A stretch of DNA of 64,000 bases from Halopseudomonas sp002296055 (GTDB taxonomy: Bacteria > Pseudomonadota > Gammaproteobacteria > Pseudomonadales > Pseudomonadaceae), in assembly GCF_050876985.1 (NCBI RefSeq), contig NZ_JBPAPP010000005.1. One strand, given 5' to 3'. Numbering within the stretch: the first letter of the stretch is position 1; every line of letters starts with the position of its first letter. The notes under the pieces were generated by a model. The model was given only the letters and a program-made list of their open reading frames with translations, did no database searches and was not told the origin of the DNA. Positions 1-7,361 of this stretch are shown here, piece after piece. The position numbers and the translations under genes were made by a program.

Positions 1-686
1 TGATTCAGTGCGCTGGCGGCATGCGCATGTATCATCCGGTGTACCTCAAGCTGCTGCGCGAGGCCTGCGACCGCTACGGCGTACACCTGATTCACGACGA
101 GATCGCTGTTGGCTTTGGCCGCACCGGCAGCTTGTTTGCCTGCGAGCAGGCCGACATTGCACCGGACTTTCTCTGCCTGTCCAAGGCGCTGACCGCCGGC
201 TACCTGCCGATGGCGGTGTGCATGACTAACGACCGCATCTACCAGGCGTTCTACGACGACTACGAAAGCATGCGCGCCTTCCTGCACTCGCACAGCTACA
301 CCGGCAACCCGCTGGCCTGCGCTGCCGCGTTGGCAACGCTGGACCTGCTGGAGCGCGATAACGTGATCGAGGCCAACAAGGCCCTGTCGGCGCACATGGC
401 CAAGGCCACCGCGCATTTTGTCGACCACCCGCACGTGGCCGAAGTCCGCCAGACCGGCATGGTACTGGCCATCGAGATGGTGAAAGACAAAGCGACAAAA
501 GAGGCCTACCCCTGGCAAGAGCGCCGTGGCATCCGCGTCTATCAGCACGCCCTGAAGAACCAGGCCATGCTGCGCCCGCTCGGCAGCGTGGTGTATTTCA
601 TGCCGCCCTATGTGATTACGCCGGAGCAGATCGACCATCTGGCCAGTGTCGCCTGGGAAGGCATCCAGCTGGCCACCCGGGACTGA
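1..686 (+). CDS. bioA: Adenosylmethionine-8-amino-7-oxononanoate aminotransferase, C-terminal part
   Basis: This is the 3' part of a class III PLP-dependent aminotransferase; the reading frame is open from base 3 and the 5' end lies outside the window. BioA transfers an amino group from S-adenosylmethionine to KAPA in biotin synthesis. Visible BioA features are AGGMRMYHP near the left edge, HDEIAVGFGRTG (the aspartate that contacts the PLP ring nitrogen) and LSKALTAG, whose lysine (codon 183-185) should form the Schiff base. About 228 residues remain of a family length near 430-460. The stop lies 4 bp before rsmE, which suggests co-transcription. A related class III aminotransferase cannot be wholly excluded, but the motifs favour BioA. 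Confidence 0.88.
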   Translation, partial: IQCAGGMRMYHPVYLKLLREACDRYGVHLIHDEIAVGFGRTGSLFACEQADIAPDFLCLSKALTAGYLPMAVCMTNDRIYQAFYDDYESMRAFLHSHSYTGNPLACAAALATLDLLERDNVIEANKALSAHMAKATAHFVDHPHVAEVRQTGMVLAIEMVKDKATKEAYPWQERRGIRVYQHALKNQAMLRPLGSVVYFMPPYVITPEQIDHLASVAWEGIQLATRD

Positions 687-690
687 CGCC

Positions 691-1416
691 ATGCGGGTAT
701 CGCGCTTTTATCTGGATCGCCCGCTGAGCGCTGGCGAGGTGCTGCTCGACGGCGATGTCGCCCACTACATCGGCCGGGTGCTGCGGTTGGCGCCCGGTGC
801 GCCAGTGCAGATTTTCAACGGCAGCGGCCAGGAGTGGCCGGGGGAGATCAGCGCGGTCAGCAAGCGCGAGGTCAGCGTGCAGCTGCAGGCGCCCATCGAG
901 GGCACACCGGAGTCACCGCTGCATACGCACTTGGGCCAGGCGCTGTCTCGGGGTGAGCGCATGGACTGGGCGATTCAGAAAGCGGTCGAGCTGGGCGTGA
1001 GTGAAATCACCCCCCTGTTTACCGAGCGCTGCGAGGTCAAGCTGCAGGGCGAGCGCGCCGACAAGCGCCAGAGCCACTGGCAGCAGGTTGCGATCAGCGC
1101 CTGCGAGCAGTGCGGCCGCAGCGTGGTGCCGGTTATTCACCCACCAGCGGCGCTGCAGGACTGGATGGCCGAGCTACAGGCCGAGGTCAAGCTGGTGCTG
1201 CATCACCGTACCGACCAGGACCTGGGCAGCCTCAGCGCACCGGCATCGGCGGCGCTGCTGATCGGCCCGGAGGGCGGGCTCAGCGCCAGTGAAATCGACC
1301 AGGCCGAGCGCGCCGGCTTTCATGCGGCCTGCTTTGGCCCGCGCGTGCTGCGCACAGAAACCGCGCCGATTGTGGCGCTAACCCTACTGCAGCGGCTGTG
1401 GGGCGACTTTCGCTAG
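691..1416 (+). CDS. rsmE: 16S rRNA (uracil-1498-N3)-methyltransferase
   Basis: A 241-residue SPOUT-family methyltransferase that methylates N3 of U1498 in 16S rRNA. It has an N-terminal PUA-like RNA-binding part (about residues 1-70) and a C-terminal knotted SAM-binding domain with LLIGPEGGLS and FGPRVLRTETA, the two most conserved RsmE motifs. The ATG at 691 is chosen because it gives the usual N terminus MRVSRFYL and sits just after the bioA stop; an upstream in-frame ATG at 646 would add 15 unrelated residues inside bioA. It converges on the minus-strand c-di-GMP gene with only 3 bp between the stops. Confidence 0.95.
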   Translation: MRVSRFYLDRPLSAGEVLLDGDVAHYIGRVLRLAPGAPVQIFNGSGQEWPGEISAVSKREVSVQLQAPIEGTPESPLHTHLGQALSRGERMDWAIQKAVELGVSEITPLFTERCEVKLQGERADKRQSHWQQVAISACEQCGRSVVPVIHPPAALQDWMAELQAEVKLVLHHRTDQDLGSLSAPASAALLIGPEGGLSASEIDQAERAGFHAACFGPRVLRTETAPIVALTLLQRLWGDFR

Positions 1417-1419
1417 GGC

Positions 1420-3588
1420 TCAGTCAAACCGCAGCTGCTCAGCCGGCTGCGGACGGCCCAGCAGATAGCCTTGCCCCAGGGTGCAATGCTCCCGGAGCAA
1501 TAATGCTATCTGCTCATCACGCTCTATGCCTTCGGCCACCACCGTCAGGTCAAGCGCACGGCTCAGCGCTATCAACGCTTGGCACACCTTCAGCTGCCGT
1601 TGATCTTGATGAGCATCATGGAGGAAGCTGCGATCCAGCTTGATGATGTGCAGCGGAAAGCGGTTAAGGTAACCGAGGGAACAGTAACCGGTACCAAAAT
1701 CGTCCAACGCGATGCGCACCCCCATGCCGGCCAGCTCACGCAGGGTACTGAGCACCAGCGCATCCTGATCAATCAACAGGCTTTCGGTGATTTCCAGCAC
1801 CAGGCTCTGCGGCGCCAGACCGCTGCTGCGCAGAATCTCGCGTAGACGCGCAGGAAAGTCCCGTTCTTGCAGCTGTCGGCCGGACAGGTTGACCGAACAG
1901 TGCAGCTGGCTGGCACCGGCAAGCTGCCAGGTTCGCACCTGGCTGCAGGCCTGCTGCAACACCCAGTTGCCTACCGCAACAATTTCGCCCAGTTCCTCCA
2001 ACAGCGGTACAAAAACGGCAGGTGAAATCGCCTCGCCACCATGCTGCCAACGCAGCAGGGCCTCAACGGCCGTCGCCCGCCGGCTGTGCAAATCAACCAC
2101 CGGCTGGTAATGCAGACTGAACTCACCGCGCTGCAGCGCCTGCAGCAGGTCGCTCTCCAACTGCAACCGGCGGCGCACATTCACCTGCATGGATTGGTCA
2201 AAGCGCTCAAAGCGCGCCTTGCCGGCGTCCTTGGCGCTATAAAGGGCCAGGTCCGCAGCCTGCAAGGCTTCCTCAAGCCCTTGCCCCGGCGCCAGCGGCG
2301 CAACCCCGATACTGGCGCTGACCACCACACAGCGCTCCCCCAGCCGCAGGGGCTCGCGCAGCGCGACCAGCGCACGTGCGGCAACCTGGTCGGCGTCCTC
2401 AAGGCAGGCCAGGTCATCGAGCAACATGACAAACTCATCGCCGCCAAAGCGTGCCAGCTGATCACCGGGGCGCAGGCAGTCACGCAACCGTTCGGCAACC
2501 CATACCAACACGCGGTCTCCGGCGGCATGTCCAAGGCTGTCGTTAATCAGTTTGAAACGATCAAGGTCAATAAACAGCACTGCGGCATGACGCGCACCCG
2601 GCAGTTGCAAGCGCTCAACCGCAGCCTGCAGCTGGTGATTGAGCTGATCACGGTTGATCAACCCGGTCAGCGCATCATGGCCGGCGGCATGCTCAAGCTG
2701 ACGCTGTATGCGCCGCCGCTCGCTGATGTCGGTTTGCGAGCCTGCCAGGCGGCGATGCCCGCTGGCATCCAGCTCGACCACTCCGCGTGTCAGCACCCAC
2801 ATATAACTGCCGTCGGCGCGCCGCATGCGATATTCATGACGCACCCAGGGCGTGCACCCTTGCAGGTGCGCGTCAAAGGCCGCGCGCAAGGCCGACAAAT
2901 CCGCTGGGTGTACGCGCGCAAACCAGCTGGCAGCCTGCTCACCCAGCTGGGCCGGCGTCATGCCCAGCATGCTGGCCCAGCGCGCCGAGACATACAGCCG
3001 ATCAGTGGTTACATTCCAGTCCCAGATCCCGTCGTTGGCACCGCGCAGAGCATGGGCATAGCGCCCCTCACTGGCTTCCAACGCCTGGTGCTCCGCTTGA
3101 ACATAAGCATCGGCAGCCACCCCCATATCAAAGAAAACGATTTTCAGCAGGCTGTCGACGCGATCCAGTTGCTCAGCCAGCCGCTCCGGTGCGTGGGCCA
3201 AGACCTGTCGCAATGCGCGGGCCAGAAACAGCCGGTAGGCGCCCAAGTACCATCGCAGCTCCACCCCCACCTGCTCGTGGATCTGACCAATGCGTACTCG
3301 CTCCTGCAGGTAATCATCGTCAATGTGGCCGGCAAATAGCCGGCGATAGTAGTGCAGCTGGCGCTGCTTGAGCTGGCTCACCCTGTCCGGGCCAGACAGG
3401 ATGGCTGCGGTTTCCGGATAGCCCGCCAGACGATCGTACAGCTCGTCGAGAAAGGCGCGGCTAATCGCGTCACCCTCTGCCGCGAGCTGACGCAGGCGCT
3501 CGCCGTCAGCCTCACCCCAATCCAGATAATCAAGGCGTTGACGCAGGCCCGAGGCATCCAGCCCCAACTGATCGAGTAACGGCCTCAT
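1420..3588 (-). CDS. Globin-coupled sensor with PAS, GGDEF and EAL domains
   Basis: A 722-residue cytoplasmic protein with no membrane segment. Residues about 1-165 resemble a globin-coupled sensor, with a candidate proximal haem histidine at H104 in RIGQIHEQVGVE. A PAS domain follows (about 175-290), then GGDEF (about 300-460) with an intact GGDEF at 382-386 and an RxxD inhibition site (RPGD, 373-376), then EAL (about 475-720) with EALLRW at 509, DDFGTG at 629-634 and AEGIE at 685. Both catalytic domains keep their signature residues, so it could make and degrade cyclic di-GMP in response to oxygen or another haem ligand. AAGGAG lies 8 bp before the ATG. It stands alone on the minus strand. 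Confidence 0.9.
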   Translation of the reverse strand: MRPLLDQLGLDASGLRQRLDYLDWGEADGERLRQLAAEGDAISRAFLDELYDRLAGYPETAAILSGPDRVSQLKQRQLHYYRRLFAGHIDDDYLQERVRIGQIHEQVGVELRWYLGAYRLFLARALRQVLAHAPERLAEQLDRVDSLLKIVFFDMGVAADAYVQAEHQALEASEGRYAHALRGANDGIWDWNVTTDRLYVSARWASMLGMTPAQLGEQAASWFARVHPADLSALRAAFDAHLQGCTPWVRHEYRMRRADGSYMWVLTRGVVELDASGHRRLAGSQTDISERRRIQRQLEHAAGHDALTGLINRDQLNHQLQAAVERLQLPGARHAAVLFIDLDRFKLINDSLGHAAGDRVLVWVAERLRDCLRPGDQLARFGGDEFVMLLDDLACLEDADQVAARALVALREPLRLGERCVVVSASIGVAPLAPGQGLEEALQAADLALYSAKDAGKARFERFDQSMQVNVRRRLQLESDLLQALQRGEFSLHYQPVVDLHSRRATAVEALLRWQHGGEAISPAVFVPLLEELGEIVAVGNWVLQQACSQVRTWQLAGASQLHCSVNLSGRQLQERDFPARLREILRSSGLAPQSLVLEITESLLIDQDALVLSTLRELAGMGVRIALDDFGTGYCSLGYLNRFPLHIIKLDRSFLHDAHQDQRQLKVCQALIALSRALDLTVVAEGIERDEQIALLLREHCTLGQGYLLGRPQPAEQLRFD

Positions 3589-3826
3589 TACGGTGACTCC
3601 TTTCTACCGCACGCTGCCGACAACCGGCGCCCTGCTTGATTCACTCGCGTGCTATACGTTGGTCAACCCACACACGAGCGACACTGGCGCAGCAACATCG
3701 GCGCAACCGCTTGATGTGAAAGCGACATCATTCTAGCGCTGCCCCCACTGCCTGTTGAGGTGGGCTCAGGCCAGATTGCGCTTTTACTGACCTGGGTCAA
3801 AAGCCAGCCTCCCAGCGCCTTGCCAA
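3589..3826. other. Divergent intergenic region without a gene
   Basis: This stretch separates the c-di-GMP gene (minus) from xseB (plus). I see no coding frame or RNA structure I can name. It should carry the promoter of the c-di-GMP gene, but I could not pick a convincing one; its ribosome binding site is at about 3597-3602. The xseB-side promoter lies just to the right. Confidence 0.5.
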
Positions 3827-3855
3827 TTGACCCATTCGGGCCCCTTGGGTAATGT
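3827..3855 (+). promoter_or_regulatory. Candidate sigma-70 promoter for xseB-ispA-dxs
   Basis: TTGACC at 3827-3832, a 17-bp spacer and TAATGT at 3850-3855 match the sigma-70 layout. A start near 3862 would give a leader of about 28 nt before xseB. Assigned by eye only. Confidence 0.5.
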
Positions 3856-3889
3856 TCAGCCGTTTAATCCAACGCCAGCTGAGGTAACC

Positions 3890-4129
3890 ATGGCCCGCAA
3901 GAAAACCGCAGTGGACTTTGAGCAGTCGCTTGGCTCGCTGCAGGCACTGGTAGAACGTCTGGAAAGCGGCGATCTCAGCCTGGAAGAATCGCTCGCAGCC
4001 TTCGAGCAAGGCGTTGCCCTGACCCGCGACTGCCAACAGGCACTGAGCCAGGCCGAGCAGAAGGTGCAGCAGTTGATGGAAAACAACGGCGAGCTGCGTA
4101 CCGAGCCGTTTGACGGCGCCAGCGAATGA
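3890..4129 (+). CDS. xseB: Exodeoxyribonuclease VII small subunit
   Basis: A 79-residue helical protein with the XseB pattern: a DFEQSLGSLQALVERLESGDL helix followed by LEESLAAFEQGVAL. It binds several copies to each XseA in exonuclease VII, which degrades single-stranded DNA; xseA is not in this window. The ATG at 3890 has GAGGT 5 bp upstream. The stop overlaps the ispA start in an ATGA, so the two are translationally coupled. The order xseB-ispA-dxs is the standard gammaproteobacterial isoprenoid operon. Confidence 0.95.
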   Translation: MARKKTAVDFEQSLGSLQALVERLESGDLSLEESLAAFEQGVALTRDCQQALSQAEQKVQQLMENNGELRTEPFDGASE

Positions 4130-5013
4130 GCGAGTTTGTCGATTACCTGAGCCTGTGCCAGCAGCGCATCAACGCCTACCTCGGCAGCCAACTGACTACC
4201 CCGCAACCCCGCCTTGAACGCCTGTACAGCGCCATGCGCTACAGCGTGGTCAACGGTGGCAAGCGGGTGCGTCCTCTGCTGGCCTACGCCAGCTGCGAAG
4301 CCTTGGGTGGTCAGGCAGAACAGGCTGACCCGGCCGCGGCCGCCGTCGAGCTGATTCACGCCTATTCGCTGATTCACGACGATCTACCAGCCATGGACGA
4401 CGACGACCTGCGCCGCGGCCAGCCCACCTGTCACCGCGCCTATGACGAGGCGACCGCCATTCTGGCTGGCGACGGCCTGCAGGCACTGGCTTTTGAGCTA
4501 CTGGCCGGCGCCACCCACTGGCAACCCGCCACCCGCCTGCAGATGGTACAACTGCTGGGCCGCGCTGCCGGCCCGCAGGGTATGGTTGGCGGACAGGCTA
4601 TTGACCTGGGCGCGGTGGGTGAACAGCTGGACCTGGCAACGCTGGAGTCCATGCACCGGCACAAGACCGGCGCCCTGATCCGCGCCGCCGTGCAGCTAGG
4701 CGCCTTGGCCAGCGAGCACGTGGATGACGCCCAGCTGGCCGCGCTCGGGCAATACGCCGAGAGCATCGGCCTGGCCTTTCAGGTGCAGGACGACATCCTC
4801 GATATCGAAAGCGACACCAGCGTACTCGGCAAACAGCAGGGCGCCGATCTGGCACGCGACAAACCCACCTACCCGGCGCTGCTTGGGCTCGATGGCGCTC
4901 ACCGCCTGGCCGATCAGCTGCGCGATCAGGCCATCAGCGCGGTCGACGGCTTCGGCCCTGCCGCCCAGCGCTTGCGCCAGCTGGCGGACTACATTGTCCA
5001 GCGGCGCTTCTGA
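4126..5013 (+). CDS. ispA: (2E,6E)-farnesyl diphosphate synthase
   Basis: A 295-residue short-chain trans-prenyltransferase that condenses IPP with DMAPP and then GPP to make farnesyl diphosphate, precursor of undecaprenyl-phosphate, quinone side chains and haem O. Both aspartate-rich motifs are present: DDLPAMDDDDL and DDILDIESD. The substrate-binding GGKRVRP is near residue 44. The length is normal. It overlaps xseB by 4 bp and precedes dxs by 93 bp, so it sits in the isoprenoid supply operon. Confidence 0.96.
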   Translation: MSEFVDYLSLCQQRINAYLGSQLTTPQPRLERLYSAMRYSVVNGGKRVRPLLAYASCEALGGQAEQADPAAAAVELIHAYSLIHDDLPAMDDDDLRRGQPTCHRAYDEATAILAGDGLQALAFELLAGATHWQPATRLQMVQLLGRAAGPQGMVGGQAIDLGAVGEQLDLATLESMHRHKTGALIRAAVQLGALASEHVDDAQLAALGQYAESIGLAFQVQDDILDIESDTSVLGKQQGADLARDKPTYPALLGLDGAHRLADQLRDQAISAVDGFGPAAQRLRQLADYIVQRRF

Positions 5014-5106
5014 AACAACCCTACGCGCAGTTGGGCTATTGCACCGCATCAGTTAAACTGCGCACTTGTTTTCCGGCCACTGCGGTGGCAATCAGAGCCT
5101 TGTTTG

Positions 5107-7023
5107 ATGCCCACCACTTTCCACGACATTCCGCCACAACGCCCCGCTACCCCTCTGCTGGACAGTCTCGAGGACACCGCGCAGCTGCGCGCCCTGGATG
5201 AGAGCCGGCTGGGTGAGCTGGCGGATGAGCTGCGGGCCTTCCTGCTGTGGAGCGTCGGCCAGACTGGCGGGCATTTTGGCGCCGGCCTGGGTGTGATCGA
5301 GCTGACCATCGCCCTGCACTACGTCTACCACACCCCGGACGATCGCCTGCTGTGGGATGTCGGCCATCAGGCCTACCCGCACAAGATCCTCACCGGGCGC
5401 CGCGAACAAATGGCCAGCCTGCGCCAGAAGGGCGGCCTGGCAGCCTTTCCGCGCCGTAGTGAAAGCCCCTATGACACCTTTGGCGTTGGCCATTCCAGCA
5501 CCTCCATCAGCGCCGGCCTGGGCATGGCCATCGCCGCCGGATTGCAGGGCCTGGACCGCCGCACCGTAGCCGTCATTGGCGACGGCGCGCTGACCGCCGG
5601 CATGGCCTTCGAGGCGCTGAACCACGCCGCCGACGTAGAAGCCAACATGCTGGTAGTGCTGAACGACAACGACATGTCGATCTCGCGCAACGTGGGCGGG
5701 CTGTCCAATTATCTGGCCAAGATTCTCTCCAGCCGTACCTACTCGCACATGCGCGAAGGCAGCAAAAAGGTGCTGTCGAAGATACCGCCGGCCTGGGAGC
5801 TGGCGCGCAAGACCGAAGAGCACGCCAAGGGCATGCTGGTGCCCGGCACCCTGTTCGAAGAGCTGGGCTGGAACTACATTGGCCCCATCGACGGCCACGA
5901 CCTGCCAACACTGGTGCGCACCCTGGCCAACATGCGCGAGCTCAAGGGCCCACAGTTTCTGCACGTGGTAACGCAAAAAGGCCACGGGTTCTCACCGGCC
6001 GAGGCCGACCCCATCGGTTACCACGCCATTACCAAGCTGGAGCCCAAGCCAGCCGCGCCTGCTGGCGCCAGCAAGCCGAAGTTTTCCAATATTTTTGGCC
6101 AGTGGCTGTGCGACATGGCCGAGCAGGACGAGCGCCTGATCGGCATTACCCCGGCCATGAAAGAAGGCTCCGACCTGATCGCCTTCAGCGAGCGCTTTCC
6201 CAAGCGCTACTTTGATGTCGCGATTGCCGAGCAGCACGCCGTCACGTTAGCTGCCGGCATGGCTTGCGAAGGTGCCAAGCCGGTTGTGGCCATTTACTCG
6301 ACCTTCCTGCAGCGCGGCTACGATCAGCTGATCCATGACGTCGACGTGCAGAACCTGGACGTGCTCTTTGCCATCGACCGCGCCGGCCTGGTGGGCGAAG
6401 ACGGCCCGACCCACGCCGGCAGTTTTGACCTGTCATACCTGCGTTGCCTGCCAAACATGCTGATCATGGCCCCGGCCGATGAAAACGAAACCCGGCAGAT
6501 GCTGACCACCGGCTACCTGCATAAAGGCCCGGCGGCCGTGCGTTATCCGCGCGGCACCGGCCCGGGCGTAGCCATCGACCCGGCGCTGGAGCCCCTGCCC
6601 ATCGGCAAGGGCCTGATCACCCGCCAGGGTGAAAAGGTCGCCATTCTCTGCTTTGGCACTCTGCACCAGCACGCCATGAAGGCCGCCGACGCGCTGAACG
6701 CGACCGTTGCCAACATGCGCTTCGTCAAACCGCTGGACCACGCGCTGATCGCCGAATTGAGCGCCAGCCACGATCTGCTGGTTACCGTCGAAGAGAACGC
6801 CGTCATGGGCGGCGCTGGCAGCGCCGTTAACGAATGGCTGCTGGCCGAGGGCATCAGCGTGCCAGTGCTTAACCTCGGTCTACCCGATATCTACGTTGAG
6901 CACGCCAAGCCGGCCCAGATGCTGGCCGAATGCGGCCTGGATGCCGCCGGCATTGAAGCGGCCATTCATCACCGGCTGAGCACCATCCCTGAGCCGGATC
7001 AGGGGCTTGACCCCGTCGACTGA
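5107..7023 (+). CDS. dxs: 1-deoxy-D-xylulose-5-phosphate synthase
   Basis: A 638-residue thiamine-diphosphate enzyme that joins pyruvate and glyceraldehyde-3-phosphate in the first step of the MEP pathway. The thiamine-diphosphate motif begins GDGALTAGMAFEALNHA and ends LNDND; the transketolase-like middle domain contains DVAIAEQHAVTLAAGMA, and the C-terminal domain has VTVEENAVMGGAGSAV. The ATG at 5107 is preferred over an adjacent TTG at 5104. It lies downstream of ispA in the same direction. The end of the gene overlaps a candidate promoter for the next transcript. Confidence 0.97.
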   Translation: MPTTFHDIPPQRPATPLLDSLEDTAQLRALDESRLGELADELRAFLLWSVGQTGGHFGAGLGVIELTIALHYVYHTPDDRLLWDVGHQAYPHKILTGRREQMASLRQKGGLAAFPRRSESPYDTFGVGHSSTSISAGLGMAIAAGLQGLDRRTVAVIGDGALTAGMAFEALNHAADVEANMLVVLNDNDMSISRNVGGLSNYLAKILSSRTYSHMREGSKKVLSKIPPAWELARKTEEHAKGMLVPGTLFEELGWNYIGPIDGHDLPTLVRTLANMRELKGPQFLHVVTQKGHGFSPAEADPIGYHAITKLEPKPAAPAGASKPKFSNIFGQWLCDMAEQDERLIGITPAMKEGSDLIAFSERFPKRYFDVAIAEQHAVTLAAGMACEGAKPVVAIYSTFLQRGYDQLIHDVDVQNLDVLFAIDRAGLVGEDGPTHAGSFDLSYLRCLPNMLIMAPADENETRQMLTTGYLHKGPAAVRYPRGTGPGVAIDPALEPLPIGKGLITRQGEKVAILCFGTLHQHAMKAADALNATVANMRFVKPLDHALIAELSASHDLLVTVEENAVMGGAGSAVNEWLLAEGISVPVLNLGLPDIYVEHAKPAQMLAECGLDAAGIEAAIHHRLSTIPEPDQGLDPVD

Positions 7024-7035
7024 AAGCCCTAGAGT
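7007..7035 (+). promoter_or_regulatory. Candidate sigma-70 promoter for the cobalamin riboswitch-btuB transcript
   Basis: TTGACC at 7007-7012, a 17-bp spacer and TAGAGT at 7030-7035. It overlaps the 3' end of dxs. A start near 7042 would fall just before the riboswitch begins, as expected for a dedicated leader. Confidence 0.55.
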
Positions 7036-7046
7036 CCCGCCGATTA

Positions 7047-7226
7047 AAATGCGTCAGGTGCCTGCCCTGTGAAGGGGTGGGTGAAACGGGAAGTCGGTTC
7101 AAGTCCGACACTGCCCCCGCAACGGTAAGAAGTCGCAGGCTAGCCCTGCAGCCGCAATCAACCGCCACTGTATCCACGGGAAGGCGATTGCGACCGACTT
7201 CAAGTCCGGAGACCGGCCTGCCGCCC
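7047..7226 (+). promoter_or_regulatory. Cobalamin (AdoCbl) riboswitch aptamer
   Basis: The leader before btuB carries the cobalamin aptamer consensus in order: GGTGCCTGCCCTGTGAAGGG, GGTGAAACGGGAA, a hairpin pairing GTCGG with CCGAC (gtcggttcaagtccgac), TGCCCCCGCAACGGTAA, GCCACTG, CGGGAAGGCG, and the closing AAGTCCGGAGACCGGCCTGCC. Class I cobalamin riboswitches bind adenosylcobalamin and turn down B12 uptake or synthesis genes. The downstream gene encodes a BtuB-type receptor, which fits. Confidence 0.95.
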
Positions 7227-7250
7227 GACAGCACCCGTAGAGGTGCTGTC
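7227..7250 (+). promoter_or_regulatory. Hairpin just after the aptamer
   Basis: GACAGCACC (7227-7235) pairs perfectly over 9 bp with GGTGCTGTC (7242-7250) around a 6-nt loop. No T tract follows, so it is not a standard terminator. It may be the linker stem of the riboswitch or part of its expression platform. Confidence 0.6.
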
Positions 7251-7323
7251 TGCCAACGTGACGCGGAGGGCGCCACCGGTCAGCACGGTCGCCGGTGTCA
7301 TGCCTCGACCACTGCCCGCTTTT

Positions 7324-7356
7324 GTCCTCGGCTCAGACTGATCCAGCCCCGAGGAC
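7324..7356 (+). promoter_or_regulatory. Putative ribosome-binding-site sequestering hairpin before btuB
   Basis: GTCCTCGG (7324-7331) can pair over 8 bp with CCGAGGAC (7349-7356). The right arm contains GAGGA, the only good Shine-Dalgarno sequence for the btuB ATG at 7362. This is the layout of a translational expression platform: ligand binding would leave the site paired and block initiation. Confidence 0.6.
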
Positions 7357-7361
7357 ACACC

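Noticed and set aside
2041..3339. 432-codon open frame on the plus strand inside the c-di-GMP gene
   Set aside because: Antisense to a gene with clear GGDEF, PAS and globin-sensor domains; the translation is low-complexity and rich in Gln, Arg and His.
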